DNA from: Clostridiales bacterium UBA1777
GTDB lineage: Bacteria; Bacillota; Clostridia; Oscillospirales; Oscillospiraceae
Direction: 5' to 3'
DNA length: 14,694 nucleotides
Assembly (NCBI GenBank): GCA_002315275.1
Contig: DCGN01000013.1
Location: 1-14,694 of the forward strand
The notes below the pieces were generated by a model, which saw nothing but the letters and a program-made list of their open reading frames with translations, was not told the DNA's origin and made no database searches. The position numbers were made by a program, and so were the translations under genes. This document shows, in pieces, positions 1 through 7,027 of the stretch; positions within the stretch are counted from its first letter, which is position 1; the number at the start of each line of letters is the position of its first letter.

Positions 1-69
1 GTACCTCCGCTGCTGTGGTAAGAATTGGAAACCTATTCCCGATAACGCCTCAGAGGAGTGATACTGTTA

Positions 70-2310
70 ATGACATCTGCAAAACGCATTCTGTCTGTGC
101 TGCTCATGCTTGTCATGGCGGCCACCTTATGTGCCTGTTCCGGCAGTACGGACAGCAGCACATTTGACATTCAGTCGTGGGACGATCTTTCCGGGCGAAC
201 CATCGCCGTAAAAACGGGCTCGATCGCTGACGATCTGATAATTAATGCAGATGGCATCCCCAACGATCTGAATTTCATCTATACCAAGTCGGATACAGAT
301 TCCGCCATTGCCGTCATGAACGGCAAAGCTGATGCTGTTGTATTGGACAAGCCTGTAGCCGAGCTTTTGTGCAACACTTATCCGGAGCTTTGCATCTACA
401 AGGATGTGATTGCCCCCGATAACTACGGCTTCTTGCTGCAGAAGGGCAGCTCGCTGACCGATCCCGTCAACGACGCCATCTCCGCTCTGCGGGAGGACGG
501 CACGATGGATGCCCTCCTCGAAAAATGGTTTGCGCCGGAGAATGACGGGCAGTATATCGCTGCTCCCGATTGGCCCGGCAGCAACGGTGTGCTCCGCGTC
601 GCTCTGGGTTCCTCCACTATGCCTATGAGCTATATCCGCAACGGTGAGCCTGCAGGCTTCGAGACCGAGCTGATATACCGTGTCGCCAAAGAGCTGGATA
701 TGCTTGTCCAAATCGAGGTGGCAGACTTTGACGCAATTCTTGCCGGTGTCACCTCCGGAAAATACGACATCGGTGCCTCCTGCTTCTCCATCACCGAGGA
801 GCGCAAGCAGATCGCCGATATGACCGACACCGTATACGAGGGTGCTGCCGTGCTTGTCTACAAAAAGAGCGCGTCCGAGCTTTCCGAGGTGTCCTTGAGG
901 CTGGAGGATTACGAAAACGCCTCCTTCGGCGTATGGGCGGGCAGTATTTACGAGACCGCTCTTTTGGAACGCTTCCCCGAAAGCAACATCGTTAATTACA
1001 ACTCTCTTTCCGAAATGGCGCAGTGCGTGCAGGACGGAAAGCTGGATGCCTTCTGTGCAAGCGACGGTTTTCTCGGCGCTATCCTGCGGCAGAATGATAG
1101 GATACAGCTTCTCCCGGAGGCCGTGACAGACTTTGATGCATGCTTCATCGTGCGCAAGGGCAGGGATGACGGTCTTCTGCAGGAATTCAACGCCTTCGTC
1201 GCGGAGCTGAAGGAGTCCGGTGAGTTGGATAAGCTGAAGGACATTTGGATGACCGGCGGCAGCGAGCCTATCGAGACCGAGTTCTCCGGCGAGAACGGCG
1301 AGCTCGTAATCGCAATGGACAGTCTCAATGAGCCGTATTTCTACGTCAAGGACGGCGAGTATGCAGGCTATGATCTTGACATCGCTGCCCGCTTCTGCAA
1401 GGCACGCGGCTATACGCTGGTTCTTGAGGCCGCTCCTTTCAATATGCTTATTCCCGGCCTTGACAGCGGGCAGTATGACATGGCTGCCGGTTCAGTCGAG
1501 CCCACCGCGGAGCGCAGGGAGACCGCCGACTTCTCCGACCCCACATACACCGGTCAGATCCTGCTCGCCGTCAGAAATGATGCTTCCTCCGAGGCGAGCT
1601 TTATAGACAGCATTCGCTTCTCCTTTGAGCGCACCTTCCTGCGGGAAAACCGCTGGCAGCTCTTCTTATCCGGCATCCTTACCACGCTTTGGATCGGCGT
1701 AGTTTCCATGGTATTCGGCACACTCCTCGGCTTTTTAACATTCTTTATCTGTAAGGACGGAAACCGGCTCGCCAACAAAATCGCGGGCTTCTGCATTTGG
1801 CTTGTGGAAGGCATGCCGATGGTCGTTCTGCTGATGATATTGTATTACATCGTATTCGGCAAGTCCGATATTTCCGGCATATGGGTCTCCATAATCGGCT
1901 TTACGCTTACATTCGGCTGTTCTATGTTCGGCATGGTCAAATCCGGCGTAGACGCTGTTGACCTCGGTCAGATGGAGGCTGCGCTCGCTATGGGCTACGG
2001 CGGAAATCAAGCCTTCTGCCGCATGATCCTCCCTCAGGCCGCAAGGCATATTATCTCTCCGTACAAGAGCGCTATGGTGCAGCACATCAAGGCGACCTCC
2101 ATCGTCGGCTATATTGCCGTGCAGGATCTGACCAAGATGAGCGATATCATCCGCTCCCGCACTTACGAAGCATTCTTCCCGCTGATCGCGACCGCAGTCT
2201 TTTACTTCATTATTACGGCGATTTTGACATCCGTAATAAAGAGGCTTCAGATCAGTCTTGACCCGAGGAAGAAAGACAGCAGGCTGTTAAAGGAGGTGAA
2301 GCAGAAATGA
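70..2310 (+). CDS. Polar amino acid ABC transporter: tandem substrate-binding lobes fused to permease (lipoprotein signal)
   Basis: Membrane importer subunit of the HisJ/HisM (GlnH/GlnP) class, predicted to bind an amino acid outside the cell and pass it through the membrane. The 746-residue protein starts with a lipoprotein signal (basic MTSAKR, hydrophobic core, lipobox L-C-A-C with Cys23). Next comes a lobe-2-type SBP_bac_3 segment (about 36-156), a complete SBP_bac_3 domain (lobe 1 about 173-267, lobe 2 about 277-394), a lone lobe-1 segment (about 409-503), and a BPD_transp_1 permease (about 531-725). The permease has the EAA loop (EAALAMGYGG, 636-645, then ILP at 653-655) that contacts the ATPase. 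ATG 70 is preferred over in-frame GTG 58 because AGGAG at 54-58 lies 11 bases upstream of it and overlaps the GTG. The stop overlaps the next start (ATGA), so the two subunits are translationally coupled. The substrate is unknown. The lobe order is odd (see findings). No promoter is visible in the short upstream edge. Confidence 0.9.
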   Translation: MTSAKRILSVLLMLVMAATLCACSGSTDSSTFDIQSWDDLSGRTIAVKTGSIADDLIINADGIPNDLNFIYTKSDTDSAIAVMNGKADAVVLDKPVAELLCNTYPELCIYKDVIAPDNYGFLLQKGSSLTDPVNDAISALREDGTMDALLEKWFAPENDGQYIAAPDWPGSNGVLRVALGSSTMPMSYIRNGEPAGFETELIYRVAKELDMLVQIEVADFDAILAGVTSGKYDIGASCFSITEERKQIADMTDTVYEGAAVLVYKKSASELSEVSLRLEDYENASFGVWAGSIYETALLERFPESNIVNYNSLSEMAQCVQDGKLDAFCASDGFLGAILRQNDRIQLLPEAVTDFDACFIVRKGRDDGLLQEFNAFVAELKESGELDKLKDIWMTGGSEPIETEFSGENGELVIAMDSLNEPYFYVKDGEYAGYDLDIAARFCKARGYTLVLEAAPFNMLIPGLDSGQYDMAAGSVEPTAERRETADFSDPTYTGQILLAVRNDASSEASFIDSIRFSFERTFLRENRWQLFLSGILTTLWIGVVSMVFGTLLGFLTFFICKDGNRLANKIAGFCIWLVEGMPMVVLLMILYYIVFGKSDISGIWVSIIGFTLTFGCSMFGMVKSGVDAVDLGQMEAALAMGYGGNQAFCRMILPQAARHIISPYKSAMVQHIKATSIVGYIAVQDLTKMSDIIRSRTYEAFFPLIATAVFYFIITAILTSVIKRLQISLDPRKKDSRLLKEVKQK

Positions 2311-3395
2311 TAGAGCTGCGTCATGTTGAAAAAGCTTTTGCTAACGGTACTCCCCTTAAAGACGTAAACGTAACCATTAACGACGGTGACGTCATTTCTG
2401 TTATAGGCCCGTCGGGAACCGGCAAATCCACTCTTTTGCGCTGCATAAACATGCTCGGCGCTCCCACGAAGGGGCAGATCTTTGTGGACGGCGAAGAGAT
2501 TACCGCAAAAGGATATGACATTCGCAAGGTACGCCGCAAGATGGGCATGGTTTTCCAGTCATTCAATCTGTTCGGGCATCTCAACGTCATAGAGAATATA
2601 ATGGTTCCGCCGATGGATCTGCTTGGCATTTCCGCGCAGGAAGCCTACGATACCGGCATGAAGCTTCTTGCTGACGTCGGCCTTGCGACGAAAGCCCTGA
2701 GCCGTCCCGAGGAGCTTTCGGGCGGGCAGAAGCAGCGCGTTGCCATTGCAAGAACGCTCGCCATGAATCCCTCGATCATCCTTTTCGATGAGCCCACCTC
2801 GGCGCTTGACCCTACTATGGTCGGCGAGGTGCAATCTGTCATACGGGAGCTTGCAAAGAGCGGGAAGACCATGATGATCGTCACGCACGAGATGAAATTT
2901 GCCCGCGAGATATGCAACAGAGTGTTCTATATGGACGAGGGCGGAGTATATGAAGACGGCACTCCCGATCAGATTTTCAATCATCCTCAGCGTGATAACA
3001 CCAGGCGCTTCATTAACCGCCTCAAGGTCATGCACGAGGCAATAAACAGCAAGGATTTCGATTTTCTCGGCCTTTACACAAGGCTCAACGAATATGTCTA
3101 TAAGAGCCAGATCGATGCAAAGCCCGCATATCATATACATCAGGCCATAGAAGAGCTGTGCCAGCAGATCATTCTGCCGGCGCTTCCCGAGAACCCGTTG
3201 ATCGACCTTGTTCTGGAGCATGCCGAGGAAAGCGATACAGTTCTGACGCTGCGCTACAACGGAAAGCCGTTCGATCCTAAGGATACCGACAATCAGATCT
3301 CCTACAAGATAGTGACGTCAGTTTCAAATGAAGTCCGTTACCGCATACGCGAAAACGACGAGCTGCACAACGTCATCTCACTCACGATATCATGA
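2307..3395 (+). CDS. Polar amino acid ABC transporter ATP-binding protein with GHKL-like C-terminal extension
   Basis: Cytoplasmic ATPase of the GlnQ/HisP family that powers the upstream permease. It carries Walker A GPSGTGKST (34-42), Q-loop Gln84, signature LSGGQ (137-141), Walker B IILFDEP (157-163), D-loop SALD and switch His194, so it should be catalytically competent. The start overlaps the previous stop by 4 bases, with a strong AAAGGAGGTG at 2289-2298. Family members usually end near residue 240-250. This one is 362 residues and has an extra domain from about 241 on. That tail has the layout of an RsbW/HATPase_c_2-type ATPase fold: a helix HQAIEELCQQII, a strand-turn LRYNGKPFDPKD, then IVTSVSNEVRYR and ISLTI. 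The N-box Asn and the D of the usual DNG motif are replaced, so ATP binding there is doubtful. The tail may be a regulatory domain; its role is not known to me. Confidence 0.93.
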   Translation: MIELRHVEKAFANGTPLKDVNVTINDGDVISVIGPSGTGKSTLLRCINMLGAPTKGQIFVDGEEITAKGYDIRKVRRKMGMVFQSFNLFGHLNVIENIMVPPMDLLGISAQEAYDTGMKLLADVGLATKALSRPEELSGGQKQRVAIARTLAMNPSIILFDEPTSALDPTMVGEVQSVIRELAKSGKTMMIVTHEMKFAREICNRVFYMDEGGVYEDGTPDQIFNHPQRDNTRRFINRLKVMHEAINSKDFDFLGLYTRLNEYVYKSQIDAKPAYHIHQAIEELCQQIILPALPENPLIDLVLEHAEESDTVLTLRYNGKPFDPKDTDNQISYKIVTSVSNEVRYRIRENDELHNVISLTIS

Positions 3396-3399
3396 TCAA

Positions 3400-3435
3400 A
3401 AACCGCTCCGATTCCCGAGGGTACCGGAGCGGTTT
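3400..3435. terminator. Bidirectional hairpin terminator between the ABC operon and lctP
   Basis: Perfect inverted repeat AACCGCTCCG (3401-3410) / CGGAGCGGTT (3425-3434), extended by A3400-T3435, with a 14-base loop. It lies between two convergent genes. Runs of only three or four T follow the stem on either strand, so it may be only moderately efficient, but the position fits termination of both transcripts. Confidence 0.75.
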
Positions 3436-3453
3436 GATATCTGCGGTATTGAA

Positions 3454-5106
3454 TTACAGAAGAGCTGTCCAGACGAGCATGACTACGATGGCAACAGCGG
3501 TGTAAATGACCATCGGGAGAAGGTTCGTGCGGATGATCTTGCCCTCCTTGCCGGGAGTGCCGACGGTCGCGCAGGCGGCGACAACGTTGTTCACGCACGT
3601 CATATTGCCGACAGCGCCGCCGATTATCTGCAGGGCAACAATCATGAGAGGATTCATCTCAAGGTTGACAGCCGTCTGATACTGGAGGTTCGTGAACAGC
3701 AGATTGGAGACCGTGTTAGAGCCCGAAACGAATGCACCCAGTATGCCTATTATCGGAGAGAAGATCATGTACAGAGCGGCGCCTGCCTTGGACAGTGCCT
3801 CCGCCATGTAAAATATCATGCTCTTCATGCTGTCATCATTGACATTGTTGCTGCCGGAGTAGCGCATGACCTGCACGAGCGCAAGGCCGAATATGACCGC
3901 TATTGCGGCGGGTACGACCTGAATAAGCGAGTTGACCCAGGCGCGCTTTACATCCTTGGCCTTCATCTTATGTATTGCTATCGTGAGCAGAGCAACAAGG
4001 ATGAACATCGTTCCCGGCAGCCATGCCCATTTAAACGTATATGCCGTGTTTGCCACTCCGAATATCTCGTCAAACTTAATGGCAAAGATCTTCGCGGTCG
4101 CCTCGTTTGCGCCGGATAAGACGGGCTTGATGCCGAGAGCGGGAATTCTCGTGACGACAAGGATGAGAGCTATCAGCCCGTAAGGCATCCACGCCTTGAT
4201 AAGCGGCATATTTGACTCCCTCGGTCTATGCAGTCTGACGGTGGCCTTCCAGGAATCATCCCACTCCTCGGCATCACCGAATGTCCACAAGGTTTTCGGG
4301 ACGAGGAAGCCCTTCTTCGCCGCGACGACAACTATGATAAGGCCGACGAGCGCGCCGAGCAAAGACGGGAACTCATGACCCATCGTCTTTGCGACAATTG
4401 CATAAGGGATAACAAATGCAAGACCGCTGAATATTGCAAACGGAAGAACCTGAACAGCGGGCTTAATGGAACGCGTCTTACCGAAGCACAGGCACATGAC
4501 CGCAACAGCCATGAACGGGACGAAAATACCCGCTATCGCATGGGGATACGCCGTCCATATAGCGAGGGCAGCGGAGAACGGGCCGTCTGCGATGTCACTG
4601 CCGAGGCATGCGATAGACTGTGCAACGGGAGTACCGATCGCGCCGAAGGAAACGGCGGAGCTGTCGCAGATGAGAGCAACGACTGCCGCGCAGACCGGCG
4701 GGAAGCCGAGACTGACGAGCAGCGGAGCGGCAAGAGCTGCGGGAGTACCGAAGCCTGCTGCGCCCTCGAGGAAGCAGACGAACATCCAGCCTACGATGAT
4801 AGCCTGGATTCGTGCGTCCGAGCTGATGGACTTAAAGCCGTTGTTTATCGATGCCATTGCACCGGAGGACTTGAGCGTATTCATAACGATTATCGCTCCG
4901 AATATCGTAATAAGCACGTCAAGCGAGTTCAGAATGCCGGAAAGCAAATATGCCAGCAGCTGGACTATCCCCATATCCCAGAAGAAGTAGGCCAGCACGC
5001 TCGAGAAAAGCCATGTTACGGGGAGTGCATACTTAGCGGGCCAGTTGAAAACGGCCATTACTATTACGCAGAACAGAAGAGGCAAAAAAGCTAAAATTGC
5101 ATACAT
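3454..5106 (-). CDS. lctP: L-lactate permease (LctP family)
   Basis: Integral membrane proton-coupled carrier for lactate (glycolate in some relatives), 550 residues, the usual family length. The chain is almost entirely hydrophobic segments. It carries the hallmark LEGAAGFGTPAALAAPLL (113-130), then SLGFPPVCAAVVALICDSSAVSFGAIGTP, and near the C-terminus GAFVSGSNTVSNLLF and GGAVGNMTCVNNVVAACATVG (given here in parts). The start is set at ATG 5106, with AGGAG (5117-5121) 10 bases upstream. The frame stays open to a TTG at 5160, but that codon has no ribosome site and sits within a few bases of the predicted transcription start. The gene diverges from an AraC-family regulator gene, which makes it that protein's likely target. 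No lactate dehydrogenase lies beside it, so oxidation must be encoded elsewhere or involve the LUD protein further along. Confidence 0.95.
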   Translation of the reverse strand: MYAILAFLPLLFCVIVMAVFNWPAKYALPVTWLFSSVLAYFFWDMGIVQLLAYLLSGILNSLDVLITIFGAIIVMNTLKSSGAMASINNGFKSISSDARIQAIIVGWMFVCFLEGAAGFGTPAALAAPLLVSLGFPPVCAAVVALICDSSAVSFGAIGTPVAQSIACLGSDIADGPFSAALAIWTAYPHAIAGIFVPFMAVAVMCLCFGKTRSIKPAVQVLPFAIFSGLAFVIPYAIVAKTMGHEFPSLLGALVGLIIVVVAAKKGFLVPKTLWTFGDAEEWDDSWKATVRLHRPRESNMPLIKAWMPYGLIALILVVTRIPALGIKPVLSGANEATAKIFAIKFDEIFGVANTAYTFKWAWLPGTMFILVALLTIAIHKMKAKDVKRAWVNSLIQVVPAAIAVIFGLALVQVMRYSGSNNVNDDSMKSMIFYMAEALSKAGAALYMIFSPIIGILGAFVSGSNTVSNLLFTNLQYQTAVNLEMNPLMIVALQIIGGAVGNMTCVNNVVAACATVGTPGKEGKIIRTNLLPMVIYTAVAIVVMLVWTALL

Positions 5107-5171
5107 TGCATCAATTCTCCTATATCTTTTTTCTGCTGATGAAAAATGACATTCAGTCAAGCACGATGAGT

Positions 5172-5200
5172 ATTATAATTTTTTCCTGTTGCTTTAGCAA
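5172..5200 (-). promoter_or_regulatory. Predicted sigma-A promoter of lctP
   Basis: On the minus strand, TTGCTA (plus-strand positions 5195-5200) and TATAAT (5172-5177) are separated by exactly 17 bases. Predicted transcription start is near 5165, giving a leader of about 59 bases before ATG 5106. Its -35 box directly abuts the -35 box of the opposing promoter. Confidence 0.7.
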
Positions 5201-5217
5201 GCCATTTATCGTATAAT
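5189..5217 (+). promoter_or_regulatory. Predicted sigma-A promoter of the AraC-family regulator gene
   Basis: TTGCTT (5189-5194), a 17-base spacer, and a perfect TATAAT (5212-5217). Predicted start near 5224, leaving a leader of about 53 bases before ATG 5277. The palindrome TTGCTTTAGCAA (5189-5200) holds the -35 boxes of both divergent promoters, so one bound protein could affect both. Confidence 0.7.
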
Positions 5218-5232
5218 TATAGACATAATTTG

Positions 5233-5254
5233 ATGTTTGTTATTTTTTAAACAT
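5233..5254. repeat. Inverted repeat in the leader of the AraC-family gene (candidate operator)
   Basis: ATGTTT (5233-5238) and AAACAT (5249-5254) are perfect 6-bp arms around a 10-base AT-rich core, just downstream of the predicted transcription start. The placement would suit autorepression. AT-rich repeats of this size occur by chance, so support is modest. Confidence 0.35.
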
Positions 5255-5276
5255 ATGCTTAACGGGGCTGAATGAC

Positions 5277-6032
5277 ATGAAGCAAAGTGTTGGGTTAAAA
5301 GTCGGGGACGCGAAATATCGGGTTTTTTCTGCGCGAAACATTCTCTTTCCCGATCATATTCACATGGTTTATGAAATCATGATAGTGCAAAAAGGTGAAA
5401 TTACTACAACGATCGATAATGATGAGTATCTACTCCGCGAGGGAGACTGCGCAGTCATCTTCCCGCTTCAGCATCACTCATTTTCGGTTGATGACGAATC
5501 GATGGTCAAGATTTGCTTATTTTCCACAGACTTCGTACCCGAATTTGAGCAGACGGTGCACGGGTATTTTCCCTCCTCTCCCGTATTCAGGCTCGGCGAA
5601 GGCATGTCCCCCTTACCCAAGGAAAGCTCCGTTTTGCAGGCAAAGGCTTTTTTCTATGCGCTGTGCGCGAGCATCTGTGAGACCGTTCCTCTCGTCAAAG
5701 CAGACCGCGTCCTTCACAGGAGCAGCGCGGTAGAAAAGGTTTTGCTTTATATAGACCAAAACTACAGCTCGGACTGTTCTCTGCAGGATGCCGCCTCCGT
5801 TCTCGGCTATGACTACACCTATCTGTCACGTCTTTTCAAGCGGAGCACCGGCTATGGCTTTGTTGAGTATCTCAACCGCTTCAGAATCGACCGAGCCTGC
5901 TATCTTCTCTCCGACAGCAGCACGGACATCACCACCGTTGCCATCTCCGTAGGCTATTCCTCCGTGCGCACGTTCAATAGAGAATTCATGAAAATCATGC
6001 ACGCAACGCCTTCCGAGTACAGAGGCAAGTGA
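5277..6032 (+). CDS. AraC-family transcriptional regulator (cupin + AraC HTH)
   Basis: Cytoplasmic DNA-binding regulator of 251 residues, the usual length for the family. Residues about 10-90 form an AraC-type cupin sensor domain (HIHMVYEIMIVQKGEITTTI, then LLREGDCAVIFPLQHHSF). Residues about 150-250 form the double helix-turn-helix: SLQDAASVLGYDYTYLSRLF for the first unit and DITTVAISVGYSSVRTFNREF for the second, ending in the typical TPSEYR. ATG 5277 has only a weak GGGG (5264-5267) 9 bases upstream, which suggests low translation, as is common for regulators. It is divergent from lctP with abutting promoters, so regulation of lactate uptake, plus autoregulation, is the likely job. The effector is unknown; lactate or a related acid is a reasonable guess. 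Tandem stop codons TGA TAG end the gene. Confidence 0.92.
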   Translation: MKQSVGLKVGDAKYRVFSARNILFPDHIHMVYEIMIVQKGEITTTIDNDEYLLREGDCAVIFPLQHHSFSVDDESMVKICLFSTDFVPEFEQTVHGYFPSSPVFRLGEGMSPLPKESSVLQAKAFFYALCASICETVPLVKADRVLHRSSAVEKVLLYIDQNYSSDCSLQDAASVLGYDYTYLSRLFKRSTGYGFVEYLNRFRIDRACYLLSDSSTDITTVAISVGYSSVRTFNREFMKIMHATPSEYRGK

Positions 6033-6041
6033 TAGCGAATA

Positions 6042-6087
6042 AACGGAGCACAGTATGGTTTTCTCTCGGCTGTTCCCCGTTTTTTTA
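6042..6087 (+). terminator. Intrinsic terminator of the AraC-family gene
   Basis: AACGGAGCACAG (6042-6053) pairs with CTGTTCCCCGTT (6070-6081) over 12 positions with two mismatches, followed by an uninterrupted T run at 6080-6086. The T run reaches into the stop codon (6085-6087) of the convergent gene, so the two gene ends are packed tightly. Confidence 0.7.
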
Positions 6088-6906
6088 TTTCTCCGTAATT
6101 ATTCTCTCGATTTCTCTTGCCATTGCGAGATAGTACTGATATTCCATTATCGAGCTCCAGTTCTCATGCGTGCATTTGAAGCCGTAGGAATAGTCGGGCA
6201 TCTCATAATCGCTCCTGAACAGTCTGTGCATAAGCGTCTCGTTGTCAAATATTACGGCGCAGTCCTCCTTCACCAGCTCGGGCAGCCCGAGCACATGAGC
6301 GGCGAGCTTTCTTCCCGGATCCGTCCACAGTCTGCGGCCGACGTTCTTTATCTGCACCGTTCCTTTGTTGAGAGGGATATAAACGGACTTAATATACGGA
6401 TGGTCGACCGTAAGGCGCAGGGTAAAGGAGTACATATAGAGCCAACGCTGAGGCTCATAGCTCACCTGCTGCCCGTCCACCGTGCGTTTTTCCTCGCGGG
6501 AGGTCTCCGTGATATCGATCTCGATATCCTTGACCTGATCAAAGCTTATTAGGTCGGGGTGAAGCTTAATCACGTCGTCAATGGAGGACACGGCCTTCCT
6601 CTCTCCGAAAAGGCTGCTGCTCGTATCTGCAAAGGCCGTGAACACCTTTGCCCGCTCATCAATGAGAATAACGCCGAATTCCCCGAATATCCTCGAGAAG
6701 TCAAGAGTCTTCGCCCGTGCCTCGTCTTCCTTCTTGCGCTCTGTCTGCGTTCTCAGGTCAAGCGCCGTGCTGTTTTTGTAATCGTCAAACCATACGGACA
6801 GCTTATCTCTGCAGTCCTTGCAGACCTTGCCGTCAATACACTTTTTATCGAGCAGACCCGCTTTTTCGCCGCATAGGCAGCAATTGTCCTTCTTGAAAAG
6901 CCCCAT
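6085..6906 (-). CDS. Protein of unknown function with N-terminal zinc-ribbon-like Cys motif (DUF4428-like)
   Basis: A 273-residue soluble protein, with no signal peptide or membrane segment. The N-terminus has Cys at 9, 10, 12, 23, 29 and 32, with CxxC pairs (C9-x2-C12 and C29-x2-C32) that look like a small zinc ribbon of the DUF4428 type found in Firmicutes proteins of unknown role. Residues about 45-70 are charged and probably helical. The rest (about 70-270) is mixed alpha/beta, with a strand-rich centre (KDIEIDITETSREEKRTV, WLYMYSFTLRLTV) and an acidic/aromatic C-terminal helix. ATG 6906 is well supported by AAGGGGG ending 7 bases upstream and by a strong promoter. The gene appears monocistronic and does not obviously belong to the flanking carbon-metabolism genes. 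No catalytic motif is recognised, so no function is assigned. Confidence 0.82.
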   Translation of the reverse strand: MGLFKKDNCCLCGEKAGLLDKKCIDGKVCKDCRDKLSVWFDDYKNSTALDLRTQTERKKEDEARAKTLDFSRIFGEFGVILIDERAKVFTAFADTSSSLFGERKAVSSIDDVIKLHPDLISFDQVKDIEIDITETSREEKRTVDGQQVSYEPQRWLYMYSFTLRLTVDHPYIKSVYIPLNKGTVQIKNVGRRLWTDPGRKLAAHVLGLPELVKEDCAVIFDNETLMHRLFRSDYEMPDYSYGFKCTHENWSSIMEYQYYLAMAREIERIITEK

Positions 6907-6935
6907 CGGTTTACCCCCTTTTTTAATATATAATT

Positions 6936-6964
6936 ATCATATCTGACAGATTTTGCTCTGTCAA
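6936..6964 (-). promoter_or_regulatory. Strong predicted sigma-A promoter of the DUF4428-like gene, with overlapping dyad
   Basis: Minus strand: a perfect TTGACA (6959-6964), a 17-base spacer, and TATGAT (6936-6941). Predicted start is near 6929, with a leader of about 23 bases. A dyad TGACAGA (6944-6950) / TCTGTCA (6957-6963) with a 6-base centre lies in the spacer and covers most of the -35 box, a good place for a repressor. Confidence 0.75.
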
Positions 6965-6970
6965 GTATGC

Positions 6971-6990
6971 TTTGCGGCTTAAGCTGCAAA
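6971..6990. repeat. Near-perfect palindrome between cstA and the DUF4428-like gene
   Basis: TTTGCGGCTT followed directly by AAGCTGCAAA: 10-bp arms with one mismatch. It sits just upstream of the -35 box of the DUF4428-like gene and just downstream of the cstA terminator hairpin. It could be part of transcript-end processing or an operator; nothing decides between these. Confidence 0.45.
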
Positions 6991-7020
6991 ACGACCCGCT
7001 GCAGAATATGCCGCAGCGGG
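6991..7020 (-). terminator. Predicted terminator of cstA
   Basis: CCCGCTGC (6995-7002) pairs with GCAGCGGG (7013-7020) around a 10-base loop, directly after the cstA stop. On the minus strand the stem is followed by TCGTTTTG, a short T run, so it is a plausible but not strong intrinsic terminator. Confidence 0.6.
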
Positions 7021-7027
7021 CCGCCGA

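Larger units (their letters stand above)
5146..5278. repeat. Inverted 11-mers bracketing the lctP/araC control region
   Basis: ATGACATTCAG at 5146-5156 and CTGAATGACAT at 5268-5278 are inverted copies matching at 10 of 11 positions. The left copy lies in the lctP leader between the transcription start and the ribosome site. The right copy overlaps the start codon of the regulator gene. They are about 122 bp apart centre to centre and enclose both promoters. They may be regulator half-sites; this is inference. Confidence 0.45.

Noticed and set aside
1..57. Possible end of a riboswitch (CCGCTGCTGTG faintly recalls the cobalamin core) or an anti-ribosome-site pairing of CTCC (5-8) with GGAG (55-58)
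   Set aside because: Too little sequence is present at the window edge. Other conserved cobalamin elements are not seen, and a 4-base pairing is not evidence. An in-frame stop at 19-21 also rules out any readable upstream gene end.
127..711. Minus-strand open frame of 194 codons opposite the ABC importer gene
   Set aside because: No ribosome site or domain signature; it lies fully inside the well-supported substrate-binding region.
3328..5094. Plus-strand open frames opposite the lactate permease gene
   Set aside because: The translations are polar, low-quality and lack motifs, while the minus strand encodes an unmistakable LctP protein.
5107..5160. Upstream TTG start at 5160 adding 18 residues to LctP
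   Set aside because: It has no ribosome binding site and lies almost at the predicted transcription start, whereas ATG 5106 has AGGAG at good spacing and gives the usual hydrophobic N-terminus.
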